From Frondihabitans sp. 762G35 (GTDB lineage Bacteria; Actinomycetota; Actinomycetes; Actinomycetales; Microbacteriaceae), in contig NZ_CP014619.1 in assembly GCF_002074055.1 (NCBI RefSeq), positions 1,488,001-1,552,000 on the forward strand: DNA of 64,000 bases, in the 5' to 3' direction. Shown here piece by piece: positions 6,353 to 14,437 of this stretch (positions are counted from its first letter, which is position 1; the number at the start of each line of letters is the position of its first letter). A model generated the notes under the pieces. It searched no databases and was not told where the DNA came from. It saw nothing but the letters and a program-made list of their open reading frames with translations. The position numbers were made by a program, and so were the translations under genes.

Positions 6353-9031
6353 TCAGTGCGCGGCGGCGTCCCAGCTCTCACCGAGCCCGACCGAGACGTC
6401 GAGCGGGACCCGCAGGTCGGCCGCGGAGCCCATCCGGCGGCGGACGACGTCTTCGATCTCCTCGGCCTCCCCCGCGGCGACCTCGACGATGAGCTCGTCG
6501 TGGACCTGCAGGAGCACGCGCGAGCGGAGCTCGCGCGCCACGAGCTCCTCGTGCACGCCGAGCATGGCGATCTTCATGATGTCGGCGGCCGACCCCTGGA
6601 TCGGCGCGTTCAGCGCGGCGCGCTCCGCGTTCTCGCGGAGGACGCGGTTGGTCGACTTGAGGTCGGCGAAGGGTCGGCGCCGACCGAAGATCGTCTCGGT
6701 GTAGCCGTCGTCTCGCGCCTGCTCGACGACGTTGCGGAGGTACTCCCGGACCGCTCCGAACCGCGCGAAGTAGTCGGTCATCAGCTGCCGGGCCTCGGCC
6801 GTCTCGATGCGGAGCTGCTTGGAGAGGCCGAACGCGCTGAGGCCGTAAGCCAGGCCGTACGACATCGCCTTGACCTTCGTGCGCATGAGAGGCGAGACGT
6901 CGGAGGGCTCGACGCCGAAGATGCGGGAACCGACGAAGCGGTGGAGGTCCTCGCCCTCGGTGAACGCCGTGATGAGCCCCTCGTCGCCGGAGAGGTGCGC
7001 CATGATGCGCATCTCGATCTGCGAGTAGTCGGCGGTAAGGAGCGTCTCGTACTCGGAGGAGTGGCGGAAGGTGGCCCGGATCGCGTGCCCCACCTCGGTC
7101 TTGACCGGGATGTTCTGCAGGTTGGGATCGACCGACGAGATGCGCCCCGTCGTCGTACCCGTCTGGTCGTAGGTGGTGTGGATCCGGCCGCCGTCGTCGA
7201 CGGCTTTGTCGAGGGTGTCGATGATCTGACGCAGCTTCGTCGCGTCTCGGTGCTTGAGCAGCAGGTCGAGGAACGGGTGAGGGTGCTTCTCCTGCAGGTC
7301 GGCGAGCGAGCCGGCGTCGGTGGAGTAGCCCGTCTTCATGGCGCGCGTCTTCGGCATGTCGAGCTGCTCGAAGAGCACCTCCTGGAGTTGCTTCGGCGAG
7401 CCGAGGTTGACCTCGCGGCCGATGACCTCGAACGCCTCGGCCGCCAGGGTCGCCGCCGTGTCGGCCAGCCGGGCCGACAGGCCGCGGAGAGCCGGGCGGT
7501 CGGTCGCCACGCCGGTCAGCTCCATGTCTCCGAGCACCGGCACGAGCGGAAGCTCGATGGTGCGCAGCACTCGGAGCGATCCCTCGTCGAGGGTGGACTC
7601 GATCTCGGCCGAGGTGCGCAGGGCGAACCAGGCCTCGAGGGCCACTCCCCCGGCATCCTCCGCCGGGACCAGCTGGTTGGGGTCGGCGGTGGGCAGCCGC
7701 TCGCCGAGGTGCTCGTAGGCGAGATCGGCGAGGGCGAAGGAGGTGCGGCCGGGCCGCAGGAGCCACGCCGAGATACGCGGGTCGCCCGCCAGCCCCGCGA
7801 GGCCCAGCCCGGCCCTGACGAGGGCCTTGTAGGCGCGCTTGGCATCGTGGACGACCTTCGGGGAGTCGCCCACGAGCCAGGACTCGAGCGCGAGGTAGTC
7901 GCCGCGACCGCTGGCCCAGGGCACGTGGACCGAGTCGTCGGACGCCGCGATGCCGAGGCCGGTCACGGTGCCGTCGGGGCCGTAGTCGACGGCGACGCCG
8001 ACGGCAGGATGCTCGGGGCCGGCGTGAGTGCGGAGCCAATGCGCCAACTCCTCGTCGATGAGCGTGCGGACCACGGGGGCGACCGGACCGGTCGGCTCGG
8101 CGACGGGCGCGGCGGCGCCGCCCGCGGCTCCTGCGCCCGTGCCGTCGGCGAGGGCGGTGACTCGCTCGAGCAGCGTGCGGAACTGCAGTCGGTCGAAGAC
8201 CTCGCGGACGGCCGCCACGTCGATGGGGCGGCGCTCGAGGTCGTCGGGGCCGACGGGCAGTTCGACGTCGGTCACGAGGCGGTTCAGGCGCCGGTTGCGC
8301 TCGGCCCGCTCGTACTGCTCTCGGAGCCGGTCGCCGACGACACCCTTGATCTCGTCGCGGTGGGCGATGACCTCCTCGAGGGAGCCGAACTGGGTGATCC
8401 ACTTGACGGCGGTCTTCTCGCCGACCTTGTCGACGCCGATCAGGTTGTCGCTCGACTCGCCGACGAGCGCCGCGATCTCGGGGTACTGGTGCGGCTCGAT
8501 TCCGTAGCGCTCGTAGACCTTGTCGCGGTCGTAGCGGGTGAGGTCGGTGACGCCGCGGGCCGAAGGGTAGAGGAGGGTCACGTCGTCGTTGACCATCTGG
8601 ATGGCGTCCCGGTCTCCCGACACGACGAAGACCGAGTAGCCCGAGGCGGAGCCGCGACTGGCGAGGGTGGCGAGGATGTCGTCGGCCTCGTAGTCCTCCT
8701 TCGTGATGGTGGTGATGCCCATCGCGTGGAGGGCCTCCTGCAGGAGCGGGATCTGACCCACGAACTCGGCGGGGGTCTCGGAGCGCGTGCCCTTGTACTC
8801 GGGGTACTCGCGCGTGCGGAACGAGTAGCGGGAGATGTCGAAGGCGACGGCCAGGTGGGTGGGCTTCTCGTTCTTGAGCAGGTTCAGCAGCATCGAGATG
8901 AAGCCGTGGATGGCGTTGGTGTGCTGCCCCTCGCGGTTGACGAAACTGTCGACCGGGAGGGCGTAGAACGCCCGGAATGCGAGGGAGTGGCCGTCGATCA
9001 CGAGGAGGGTAGGCTTTGCTGCGGAAGGCAC
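6353..9031 (-). CDS. polA: DNA polymerase I
   Basis: Repair and Okazaki-fragment-processing polymerase, 892 aa, full length. An N-terminal 5'-nuclease domain (about 1-300, LLVIDGHSLAFRAFYALP, DYEADDILAT) is followed by a 3'-5' exonuclease-like domain and the Klenow polymerase domain (motif A DYSQIEMRIMAHLS, motif B KAMSYGLAYG, motif C QVHDELI). The exonuclease-like domain lacks the DxE metal site (VGVAVDYG where E. coli has FDTET), so proofreading is predicted absent, as in other actinobacteria. GTG at 9031 lies 6 nt after a TAGGCT -10 box with no Shine-Dalgarno. Confidence 0.97.
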   Translation of the reverse strand: MPSAAKPTLLVIDGHSLAFRAFYALPVDSFVNREGQHTNAIHGFISMLLNLLKNEKPTHLAVAFDISRYSFRTREYPEYKGTRSETPAEFVGQIPLLQEALHAMGITTITKEDYEADDILATLASRGSASGYSVFVVSGDRDAIQMVNDDVTLLYPSARGVTDLTRYDRDKVYERYGIEPHQYPEIAALVGESSDNLIGVDKVGEKTAVKWITQFGSLEEVIAHRDEIKGVVGDRLREQYERAERNRRLNRLVTDVELPVGPDDLERRPIDVAAVREVFDRLQFRTLLERVTALADGTGAGAAGGAAAPVAEPTGPVAPVVRTLIDEELAHWLRTHAGPEHPAVGVAVDYGPDGTVTGLGIAASDDSVHVPWASGRGDYLALESWLVGDSPKVVHDAKRAYKALVRAGLGLAGLAGDPRISAWLLRPGRTSFALADLAYEHLGERLPTADPNQLVPAEDAGGVALEAWFALRTSAEIESTLDEGSLRVLRTIELPLVPVLGDMELTGVATDRPALRGLSARLADTAATLAAEAFEVIGREVNLGSPKQLQEVLFEQLDMPKTRAMKTGYSTDAGSLADLQEKHPHPFLDLLLKHRDATKLRQIIDTLDKAVDDGGRIHTTYDQTGTTTGRISSVDPNLQNIPVKTEVGHAIRATFRHSSEYETLLTADYSQIEMRIMAHLSGDEGLITAFTEGEDLHRFVGSRIFGVEPSDVSPLMRTKVKAMSYGLAYGLSAFGLSKQLRIETAEARQLMTDYFARFGAVREYLRNVVEQARDDGYTETIFGRRRPFADLKSTNRVLRENAERAALNAPIQGSAADIMKIAMLGVHEELVARELRSRVLLQVHDELIVEVAAGEAEEIEDVVRRRMGSAADLRVPLDVSVGLGESWDAAAH

Positions 9032-9037
9032 GTCGCC

Positions 9038-9059
9038 AGCCTAGCGGCCGCCTCCGACA
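9038..9059 (-). promoter_or_regulatory. PafBC/RecA-NDp-type promoter of polA
   Basis: Minus strand TGTCGGAG, 8 nt, TAGGCT. This fits the RecA-independent damage promoter pattern with exact N8 spacing. The -10 box ends 6 nt before the GTG start, predicting a leaderless polA mRNA. Confidence 0.62.
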
Positions 9060-9116
9060 CTGTCGCGGCCGGTCTCGGGACCCCGCCATCGCACGTCGAG
9101 ATCACCGGGAGTCGCC

Positions 9117-9560
9117 TTGTCCGAGAGCACCACGAGCCGTTCAGACGCCTCCGGATCGAGCGCCGACGGCCTCGCCTTCCTGGAGCGCCGCGGTGCCGGC
9201 GAACTCGCCGAGAAGATGGGCATCGAGATCGTCGAGCTGAGCGCCGAGCGCGTCGTGGCGACGATGCCCGTCGAGGGCAACCGGCAGCCGGTGGGGATCC
9301 TGCACGGGGGCGCTCACGTCGTCCTGGCGGAGTCGCTCGGGTCGATGGCCGCCAGTGTGCACGCCGGCCCGGGCCGCATCGCGATGGGCATCGAACTGAA
9401 CGCTAGTCACAGCCGCTCGATCGCGACGGGCACCGTCACCGGCACGTGCACCGCGATCCATCTGGGGCGGACGCTCACGACGCACGAGATCGTGCTGACG
9501 GACGAGCAGGGCCGTCGCCTGTCGACGGTGCGGATCACGAACATCCTGCGCGACGCCTGA
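9117..9560 (+). CDS. PaaI-family hotdog thioesterase
   Basis: A 147-aa single hotdog-fold acyl-CoA thioesterase. The motif GILHGGAHVVLAESLGS (about residues 59-75) holds the HGG turn and catalytic Glu typical of PaaI/menI-type enzymes that hydrolyse aromatic or 1,4-dihydroxy-2-naphthoyl-CoA. The first 25 residues are Ser-rich and non-conserved. The start is TTG at 9117, behind a weak GGGAG. It is divergent from polA (about 85 bp apart) and convergent with the epoxide-hydrolase gene. The exact substrate cannot be read from sequence. Confidence 0.88.
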   Translation: MSESTTSRSDASGSSADGLAFLERRGAGELAEKMGIEIVELSAERVVATMPVEGNRQPVGILHGGAHVVLAESLGSMAASVHAGPGRIAMGIELNASHSRSIATGTVTGTCTAIHLGRTLTTHEIVLTDEQGRRLSTVRITNILRDA

Positions 9561-9569
9561 CCCGCCTTC

Positions 9570-10700
9570 TCAGCGCAGGGGGCCGAAGAAGGCGCGGAGG
9601 TCGTCGGCCAGGAGGTCGGGCTCCTCGATCGGAGCGAAGTGGCCTCCGCGGTCGAACTCGGTGTAGCGCCGGACGTCGTACGTGCGCTCGGCCCAACTGC
9701 GCGGCGGACGGGCGATGTCACGGGGGAAGAGGGCGATCGCCGTCGGCACGTCGACCCTCCGCACGGGTGGTGTGATGCCCGCGCCCGACTCGTAGTAGGG
9801 CCGGAACGATGTCGAGATCGACTCGGCGAACCAGTACAGAGACGCCTGGGTGAGCAGGAAGTCGTCGCTGAACCGGCTCGAGACGTCGCCGTGACAGTCG
9901 CTCCAGGCCCGGTACTTCTCGAGGATCCAGGCCAGGAGCCCCACCGGGGAATCGTTGAGACCGTAGGCCAGCGAGACGGGACGCGTTCTTTGCTGGTGGG
10001 CGTAGGCGCCCTCCTCGGTCGACCACCTCGCCACGTCGTCGAGGTAGGTCCGCTCCTCGGGCGTCACCGCGTCGGGGCCCGGATCTGCCGGTGAGGCGAC
10101 GGCCATGAGGTGGATGCCGACCAGCGCCTCCGGGTGCGCTTCGGCGAGCCGGGAGGTGATGCCGGCCCCGAGGTCGCCCCTGTGAGCGGCGTAGCGGTCG
10201 AATCCGAGGTGGTCGTGCATGAGCGCGTGCCACAGATCGTGCGTGTGGACGGGCGCGACGAGCGACTCCCGCTGCGGTGTGAGCGCGAAGCCGGGAATCG
10301 ACGGGACGACGACGGTGAAGGCGTCTTCCGGCCGTCCGCCGAACTCCGACGGGGTGGACAGGCGGCGAGCGAGCGACACGAGCTCGTAGAACGTGCTGGG
10401 CCAGCCGTTGGTGAGGACGATCGGAAGGGCGCCCGGCGTCTCCGCCTCGAAGAGGAGGTAGTGGAGCGGTGCTCCGGCCACCTCGGCGATGTGCGAGGGC
10501 AGCGCAGCGAGCTCTCGCTCGTGGGCCCGCCAGTCGTAGCCGTCGGCCCAGTACTCGCTGAGCCGACGCAGTACGGCAGCGTCTGTGCCCGCCTCCCAGC
10601 CGACCGTGGGCCACGGTTTCGGCCAGCGCGTGCGTCGGAGCCGATCGCGGAGGTCGTCGAGATCGGCGTCGGGGACGTCGAAGAGGGTGTGGTCGGTCAT
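9570..10700 (-). CDS. Epoxide-hydrolase-family alpha/beta hydrolase
   Basis: A 376-aa protein of the microsomal-type epoxide hydrolase family. It has the N-terminal epoxide-hydrolase domain (about 1-110) followed by the alpha/beta-hydrolase core. The oxyanion-hole segment NGWPSTFYE (usually HGWP) lies near residue 138, the nucleophile Asp in HRGDLGAG near 195, and the catalytic His in RGGHFAPIEEPD near 350. It would open epoxides through an aspartyl ester; the physiological substrate is unknown. The His-to-Asn change in the HGxP motif is a small departure from the family. It has its own damage-type promoter motif and a probable leaderless start. Confidence 0.87.
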   Translation of the reverse strand: MTDHTLFDVPDADLDDLRDRLRRTRWPKPWPTVGWEAGTDAAVLRRLSEYWADGYDWRAHERELAALPSHIAEVAGAPLHYLLFEAETPGALPIVLTNGWPSTFYELVSLARRLSTPSEFGGRPEDAFTVVVPSIPGFALTPQRESLVAPVHTHDLWHALMHDHLGFDRYAAHRGDLGAGITSRLAEAHPEALVGIHLMAVASPADPGPDAVTPEERTYLDDVARWSTEEGAYAHQQRTRPVSLAYGLNDSPVGLLAWILEKYRAWSDCHGDVSSRFSDDFLLTQASLYWFAESISTSFRPYYESGAGITPPVRRVDVPTAIALFPRDIARPPRSWAERTYDVRRYTEFDRGGHFAPIEEPDLLADDLRAFFGPLR

Positions 10701-10707
10701 GGCCCGA

Positions 10708-10729
10708 CGCTAGCGCGAGCCTCCGACAC
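10708..10729 (-). promoter_or_regulatory. PafBC-like promoter of the epoxide-hydrolase gene
   Basis: Minus strand TGTCGGAG, 8 nt, TAGCGT, with the -10 box ending 7 nt before the ATG. The TGTCGGAG half is repeated 21 bp upstream. Confidence 0.58.
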
Positions 10730-10757
10730 GAGAACCGAGAGCCTCCGACAGGAGAAC
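10718..10757. repeat. Two-copy 21-bp direct repeat upstream of the epoxide-hydrolase gene
   Basis: The blocks CCTCCGACA and GAGAAC occur at 10721-10729/10731-10736 and again at 10742-10750/10752-10757, an exact 21-bp period (two helical turns). The proximal copy is part of the promoter motif; the distal copy has no -10 box at the right distance. Confidence 0.7.
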
Positions 10758-10765
10758 GCGGAAGG

Positions 10766-11371
10766 CTACTTCTTGACGCTGAGCTGCTCGATGATCGCCT
10801 GGGCGACGTCGTGCATGGTGAGGCGTCGATCCATCGACGCCTTCTGGATCCAGCGGAAGGCCTCGGGCTCCGTGAGCCCCATCTTCTCGTTGAGGAGACC
10901 CTTGGCGCGGTCGACGAGCTTGCGCGTCTCGAACCGCTCGACCAGGTCGGCGACCTCGGCCTCGAGGGTGATGATCTGGGTGTACCGCGAGAGGGCGATC
11001 TCGATCGCGGGGAGGAGGTCGTTGGGCGTGAACGGCTTGACGACGTAGGCCAGTGCTCCGGCCTCGCTGGCGCGCTCCACGAGCTCCTTCTGACTGAAGG
11101 CGGTGAGCAGGACGACCGGGGCGATGTGGTTCTTGCTCAGCGTCTCGGCCGCGGAGATGCCGTCGAGCTTGGGCATCTTGACGTCCATGATGACGAGGTC
11201 GGGTCGGAGCTCCGTCGCGAGGGCCACGGCGGTCTCGCCGTCGCCGGCCTCGCCGACGACCTCGAAACCGTTGTCGCGGAGGATCTCCACGATGTCGAGG
11301 CGGATGAGGCTCTCGTCTTCCGCCACGACGACGCGACGGGGCGCTGCTGGTGTTGCTTCCTGGTCACTCAC
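10766..11371 (-). CDS. pdtaR: ANTAR-domain response regulator (PdtaR type)
   Basis: A 201-aa two-component regulator that acts on RNA: an N-terminal receiver (about 15-130, acidic pocket VVAEDES, phospho-acceptor Asp in VIMDVKMP, Lys in VVKPF) and a C-terminal ANTAR RNA-binding domain (about 140-198, LVDRAKGLLNEKMGLTEPEA). The usual partner is the histidine kinase PdtaS, not in this window; family members act by antitermination at dual-hexaloop RNAs. GTG at 11371 is chosen: a TAGGCT box (11379-11384) ends 7 nt upstream, implying a leaderless mRNA, and the length matches the mycobacterial homologue. A longer frame would run through the tRNA gene. Confidence 0.93.
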   Translation of the reverse strand: MSDQEATPAAPRRVVVAEDESLIRLDIVEILRDNGFEVVGEAGDGETAVALATELRPDLVIMDVKMPKLDGISAAETLSKNHIAPVVLLTAFSQKELVERASEAGALAYVVKPFTPNDLLPAIEIALSRYTQIITLEAEVADLVERFETRKLVDRAKGLLNEKMGLTEPEAFRWIQKASMDRRLTMHDVAQAIIEQLSVKK

Positions 11372-11410
11372 AAACACAAGCCTACGGTATTGTTTCTCCG
11401 GTTGTGGTGC

Positions 11411-11493
11411 GCCGGATTGGCGGAATGGCAGACGCGGAGCACTCAAAATGCTCTGTCCGAGAGGGCGTGTGGGTTCGAGTCCCACATCCGGCA
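11411..11493 (+). tRNA. tRNA-Leu (anticodon CAA)
   Basis: An 83-nt class II tRNA. The acceptor stem is GCCGGAT/ATCCGGC with discriminator A; the anticodon stem GAGCA/TGCTC closes a CTCAAAA loop with anticodon CAA (reads UUG). The variable arm is long, and the T-arm is GTGGG-TTCGAGT-CCCAC. CCA is not encoded. It is divergent from pdtaR, 39 bp away. Confidence 0.97.
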
Positions 11494-11731
11494 CTCGACC
11501 CGATCCGAAGACTCATATCGACTTCTTTGGCCGTTCGGGTGCCACTTCGGCCCAGCCTGAGATAGTGTGAACCGCACTGGTTGTTGTGTTACGCATTTGT
11601 ACTTCGCGACGGGCTTTCTCCTGATGTGAATCAGGGGTCTGCGTGTCGTTCTAAGAGGGAGCGGACAAAAGCACCGCGACGAGCGATCTCGACAGTCGGG
11701 ATCGAAACCTCTGATTGAAGGAATAAGAAAA
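11494..11731 (+). promoter_or_regulatory. Non-coding region with probable long cspA leader
   Basis: These 238 bp contain no ORF and are less GC-rich than the surroundings. A TAGTGT -10-like box at 11563-11568 would give a leader of about 160 nt, the length typical of cold-shock mRNAs whose 5' UTR folds differently in the cold. GAAGGA lies before the cspA ATG. The leader is inferred from length and context. Confidence 0.4.
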
Positions 11732-11935
11732 ATGGCAACAGGCACCGTGAAGTGGTTCAACTCCGAAAAGGGCTTCGGCTTCATCACCCCCGACGACGGA
11801 ACCACTGACGTGTTCGCGCACTTCTCCGCGATCGCCGGCGACGGCTACCGCAACCTCGAGGAGAACCAGAAGGTCGAGTTCGAGACGGCTCAGGGCAACA
11901 AGGGTCTTCAGGCCGAGAACATCCGCGTTCTCTAG
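11732..11935 (+). CDS. Cold-shock protein, CspA family
   Basis: A 67-aa single cold-shock domain that binds single-stranded RNA and DNA as a chaperone. Both RNP motifs are intact: [15 protein letters not shown] (RNP1, about residues 4-18) and DVFAHFSAI (RNP2, about 26-34). A strong GAAGGAAT ribosome site lies 7 nt before the ATG and the long upstream non-coding leader fits cold-shock regulation. A clear intrinsic terminator follows. Codon use is strongly biased, suggesting high expression. Confidence 0.96.
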   Translation: MATGTVKWFNSEKGFGFITPDDGTTDVFAHFSAIAGDGYRNLEENQKVEFETAQGNKGLQAENIRVL

Positions 11936-11974
11936 TCTTCCGTGCGATGGCGGCTCCGGCCGCCATCGTGCTTC

Positions 11975-12007
11975 AAGCCCCGGGCGAGTGATCGCCCGGG
12001 GCTTTTT
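11975..12007 (+). terminator. Intrinsic terminator of cspA
   Basis: Stem AAGCCCCGGGCG / CGCCCGGGGCTT with a short AGTGAT loop, followed by TTTTT: a classical Rho-independent terminator 40 bp after the stop. A second hairpin (GATGGCGG / GGCCGCCATC, 11946-11967) lies just before it. Confidence 0.9.
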
Positions 12008-12111
12008 CGTGCGCCCCGACTCGTGGGCCCGGACTCATGTGCCCGGATTCGTGCGCCCGGACACCGCGCCGCCGGCGAAGCCGCCTCCGCACCGCCCCGC
12101 ACCGCTCGACC

Positions 12112-12732
12112 TCAGTCGGGAAGGGGCAGCCCCAGGAGTTCCGCGACCGGGGCGAAGTCGTTCCGCGCCGTGAGGTAGGACAGCTCGGCGAGGGCGCCGA
12201 CGCCCGCGGTGGAGACGGTGCCGGTCGTGGTGGCCGCGGCCGGGGCATCCTGCGCGAAGGGGATCTCGTCGACGGCGACGCGGGCCGCACGGAGACGGCG
12301 GAGCAGGAGGCTCCAGAGGACGAGCTCGTCGGCGGTCGCGTCGGCGGGGGCTCGACCCGCGATCTCGACGGGAACCTCCACGGCGGGCAGGCGCTCCCCC
12401 TCGACCCGGGGTGGCAGGTCGGGCTGCTGCAGGCGGATCCCGATGCCGGCCGCCACGCCGACCGCGAAGCCGAAGACGAAGAGCAGGATCAGGGCGGCCG
12501 GTTGGTCGACCCGGGCGCCGAACCGCGCGGCCACCGTCAGGAAGAGGCCTCCGGCGAGCCCGCCGAGCAGGACGCCCTGGGACAGGTGCGAGCGGAGATG
12601 GCGATCACGGCTGACGGACGCCCGGAGGTAGCTGTCGCGGGTCGAGTCGACGTCGAATCCGGAGTCGGACGGCACGGCGTAGAGCCTCGTCGCGTGGACG
12701 AAGCATCCCGGGTGCGAACCGTCGACCGCCAT
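12112..12732 (-). CDS. Conserved two-helix membrane protein, unknown function
   Basis: A 206-aa protein with no recognised domain. Residues 1-50 are hydrophilic; two membrane segments follow (about 52-70, GVLLGGLAGGLFLTVAARF, and about 78-99, AALILLFVFGFAVGVAAGIGI). The C-terminal 100 residues are hydrophilic with an Ala/Thr-rich linker and a predicted helical end. A TAGGAT box at 12740-12745 ends 7 nt before the ATG, so it probably has its own leaderless transcript rather than being read through from pyk, whose terminator lies between them. Function cannot be inferred. Confidence 0.7.
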   Translation of the reverse strand: MAVDGSHPGCFVHATRLYAVPSDSGFDVDSTRDSYLRASVSRDRHLRSHLSQGVLLGGLAGGLFLTVAARFGARVDQPAALILLFVFGFAVGVAAGIGIRLQQPDLPPRVEGERLPAVEVPVEIAGRAPADATADELVLWSLLLRRLRAARVAVDEIPFAQDAPAAATTTGTVSTAGVGALAELSYLTARNDFAPVAELLGLPLPD

Positions 12733-12797
12733 GACCTCGATCCTAGGGACGGGTCGCCCCGCGGGGCCCGAGTCTCAGGCAGGTCACGGCTGGAACG

Positions 12798-12836
12798 CCG
12801 AAGGCCGGCGCCTCGCGAGGAGACACCGGCCTTCGG
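12798..12836 (-). terminator. Hairpin terminator downstream of pyk
   Basis: Perfect 11-bp arms CCGAAGGCCGG and CCGGCCTTCGG around a 17-nt loop, 27 bp beyond the pyk stop. There is no U-tract. Confidence 0.7.
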
Positions 12837-12863
12837 ACCTGAGACCCGGACGGGTCGGCGCGG

Positions 12864-14309
12864 CTACGACTTGGCGTAGGCCGGGGCCGCCTCGTTGTGG
12901 GCGTCGCCGACCCGGTGCACGCGCAGGTCGTTGGTCGATCCCGCGATCCCGGGAGGGGACCCGGAGATGACGACGACCTTGTCGCCGTGATCGGCGAGGC
13001 CGTTGCCGAGGAGGACGTCGTCGACCTGGCTGAACATGGCGTCGGTGTGCGTGACGGGGTCGACCAGGTAGGACTGCACGCCCCAGCTCATCGCCATGCG
13101 ACGGCGGATGGCCTCGTCGGTGGCGAACGCGATGATCGGCATCGCGTGGCGGAGGCGCGACATGCGGCGGACCGAGTCGCCGCCCTCGGTGAAGACGCAG
13201 ACGTAGCGCGCCTGGACGAACTCGCCCACGTCGGCCGCGGCCAGGGTGATCGCGCCGCCGAGGGTGCGGGGCTTCGTGCCGAGCGCGGGGATGCGCTCGA
13301 GGCCGTGCTCCTCGGTGGACTGGACGATGCGCGCCATGGTCTGCACGGTGACGACGGGGTACTCCCCCACGCTCGTCTCGCCGCTCAGCATCACCGCGTC
13401 GGTGCCGTCGAGGACGGCGTTGGCGACGTCGGACGTCTCGGCGCGGGTCGGGATCGGGCTCGAGATCATCGACTCGAGCATCTGCGTGGCGACGATGACC
13501 GGCTTCGCCATGCGGCGGGAGAGCTCGATGGCGTGCTTCTGGACGATCGGCACGGCCTCGAGGGGGAGCTCGACGCCGAGGTCGCCGCGGGCGACCATGA
13601 TGCCGTCGAAGGCGTCGATGATCGACTCGAGGTTGTCGACCGCCTGCGGCTTCTCGATCTTGGCGTAGACGGGGACCTTGCGGCCCACCTCGGCCATGAT
13701 CTCGTGCACACGCACGATGTCGTCGGCGTTGCGGACGAACGACAGGGCGATGAAGTCCGCGCCGAGGTCGAGGCCCCAGCGGAGGTCGGCCTCGTCTTTG
13801 TCGGAGAGGGCGGGCACGTTGACGGCCACGCCGGGCAGGTTGATGCCCTTGTTGTTGGAGACCGTGCCGGCGACGACGACCTCGGTGGTGACGACGGTGC
13901 CGTCGGTCTCGATGACGCGCAGCTTCACGCGGCCGTCGTCGATGAGGAGGGGGTCGCCCGCCTTGACGTCCTGCGGAAGGCCCTTGAAGGTCGTTCCGCA
14001 GATCTCCTTCGTGCCGAGGATGTCGTCGATCGTGATCTTGAAGATGTCGCCGACGCTGAGCTCGTGCGGTCCGTCGGAGAACTTGCCGAGGCGGATCTTG
14101 GGCCCCTGGAGGTCGACGAGGACGGCGACGGCCCGACCCGAGTCGGCGGCGGCCTTGCGCACGTTCTCGTACACGCCCTGGTGGACGTCGTAGGTGCCGT
14201 GGCTGAGGTTCATCCGCGCTACATCGACACCGGCATCGATGATGCCGCGGATGTCTTCATAGCTCGACGTCGCCGGCCCGAGGGTGGCGACGATCTTTGC
14301 ACGTCTCAT
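12864..14309 (-). CDS. pyk: Pyruvate kinase
   Basis: Converts phosphoenolpyruvate and ADP to pyruvate and ATP, the last glycolytic step. The 481-aa protein begins MRRAKIVATLGPATSSYEDI. It shows the A-domain barrel with B-domain insertion, the active-site signature VYAKIEKPQAV near 235, MVARGDLGVELP near 255, and ATQMLESMI near 285; the C-terminal regulatory domain (about 340-475) is complete. ATG 14309 was chosen because it matches the family N-terminus and follows GAAGGAACAC. A longer open frame upstream overlaps gltD and is not real. It probably has its own promoter. Confidence 0.97.
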   Translation of the reverse strand: MRRAKIVATLGPATSSYEDIRGIIDAGVDVARMNLSHGTYDVHQGVYENVRKAAADSGRAVAVLVDLQGPKIRLGKFSDGPHELSVGDIFKITIDDILGTKEICGTTFKGLPQDVKAGDPLLIDDGRVKLRVIETDGTVVTTEVVVAGTVSNNKGINLPGVAVNVPALSDKDEADLRWGLDLGADFIALSFVRNADDIVRVHEIMAEVGRKVPVYAKIEKPQAVDNLESIIDAFDGIMVARGDLGVELPLEAVPIVQKHAIELSRRMAKPVIVATQMLESMISSPIPTRAETSDVANAVLDGTDAVMLSGETSVGEYPVVTVQTMARIVQSTEEHGLERIPALGTKPRTLGGAITLAAADVGEFVQARYVCVFTEGGDSVRRMSRLRHAMPIIAFATDEAIRRRMAMSWGVQSYLVDPVTHTDAMFSQVDDVLLGNGLADHGDKVVVISGSPPGIAGSTNDLRVHRVGDAHNEAAPAYAKS

Positions 14310-14340
14310 GTGTTCCTTCGTAGGGGTGGTTTCGCGGGGC

Positions 14341-14400
14341 GACGCAACGTTCGCGTCACCCCACCCTATTCCCGCCGATGCCGTCTCCCGTAACCGGGAG
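14341..14400 (-). promoter_or_regulatory. pyk upstream control region with inverted repeat
   Basis: On the minus strand a TAGGGT -10-like box (14366-14371) is followed 5 nt later by the inverted repeat GACGC-GAACGTT-GCGTC (14341-14357), positioned like an operator. A CTCCCG/CGGGAG hairpin at 14385-14400 may end gltD transcripts. The roles are inferred from position. Confidence 0.35.
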
Positions 14401-14437
14401 GCGACAGGAGCGCGAACTCGGGAGGATGCCGGACGGC

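Noticed and set aside
6254-9406. A plus-strand open frame of about 1050 codons opposite polA
   Set aside because: Antisense shadow of polA that also overlaps the hotdog thioesterase in another frame.
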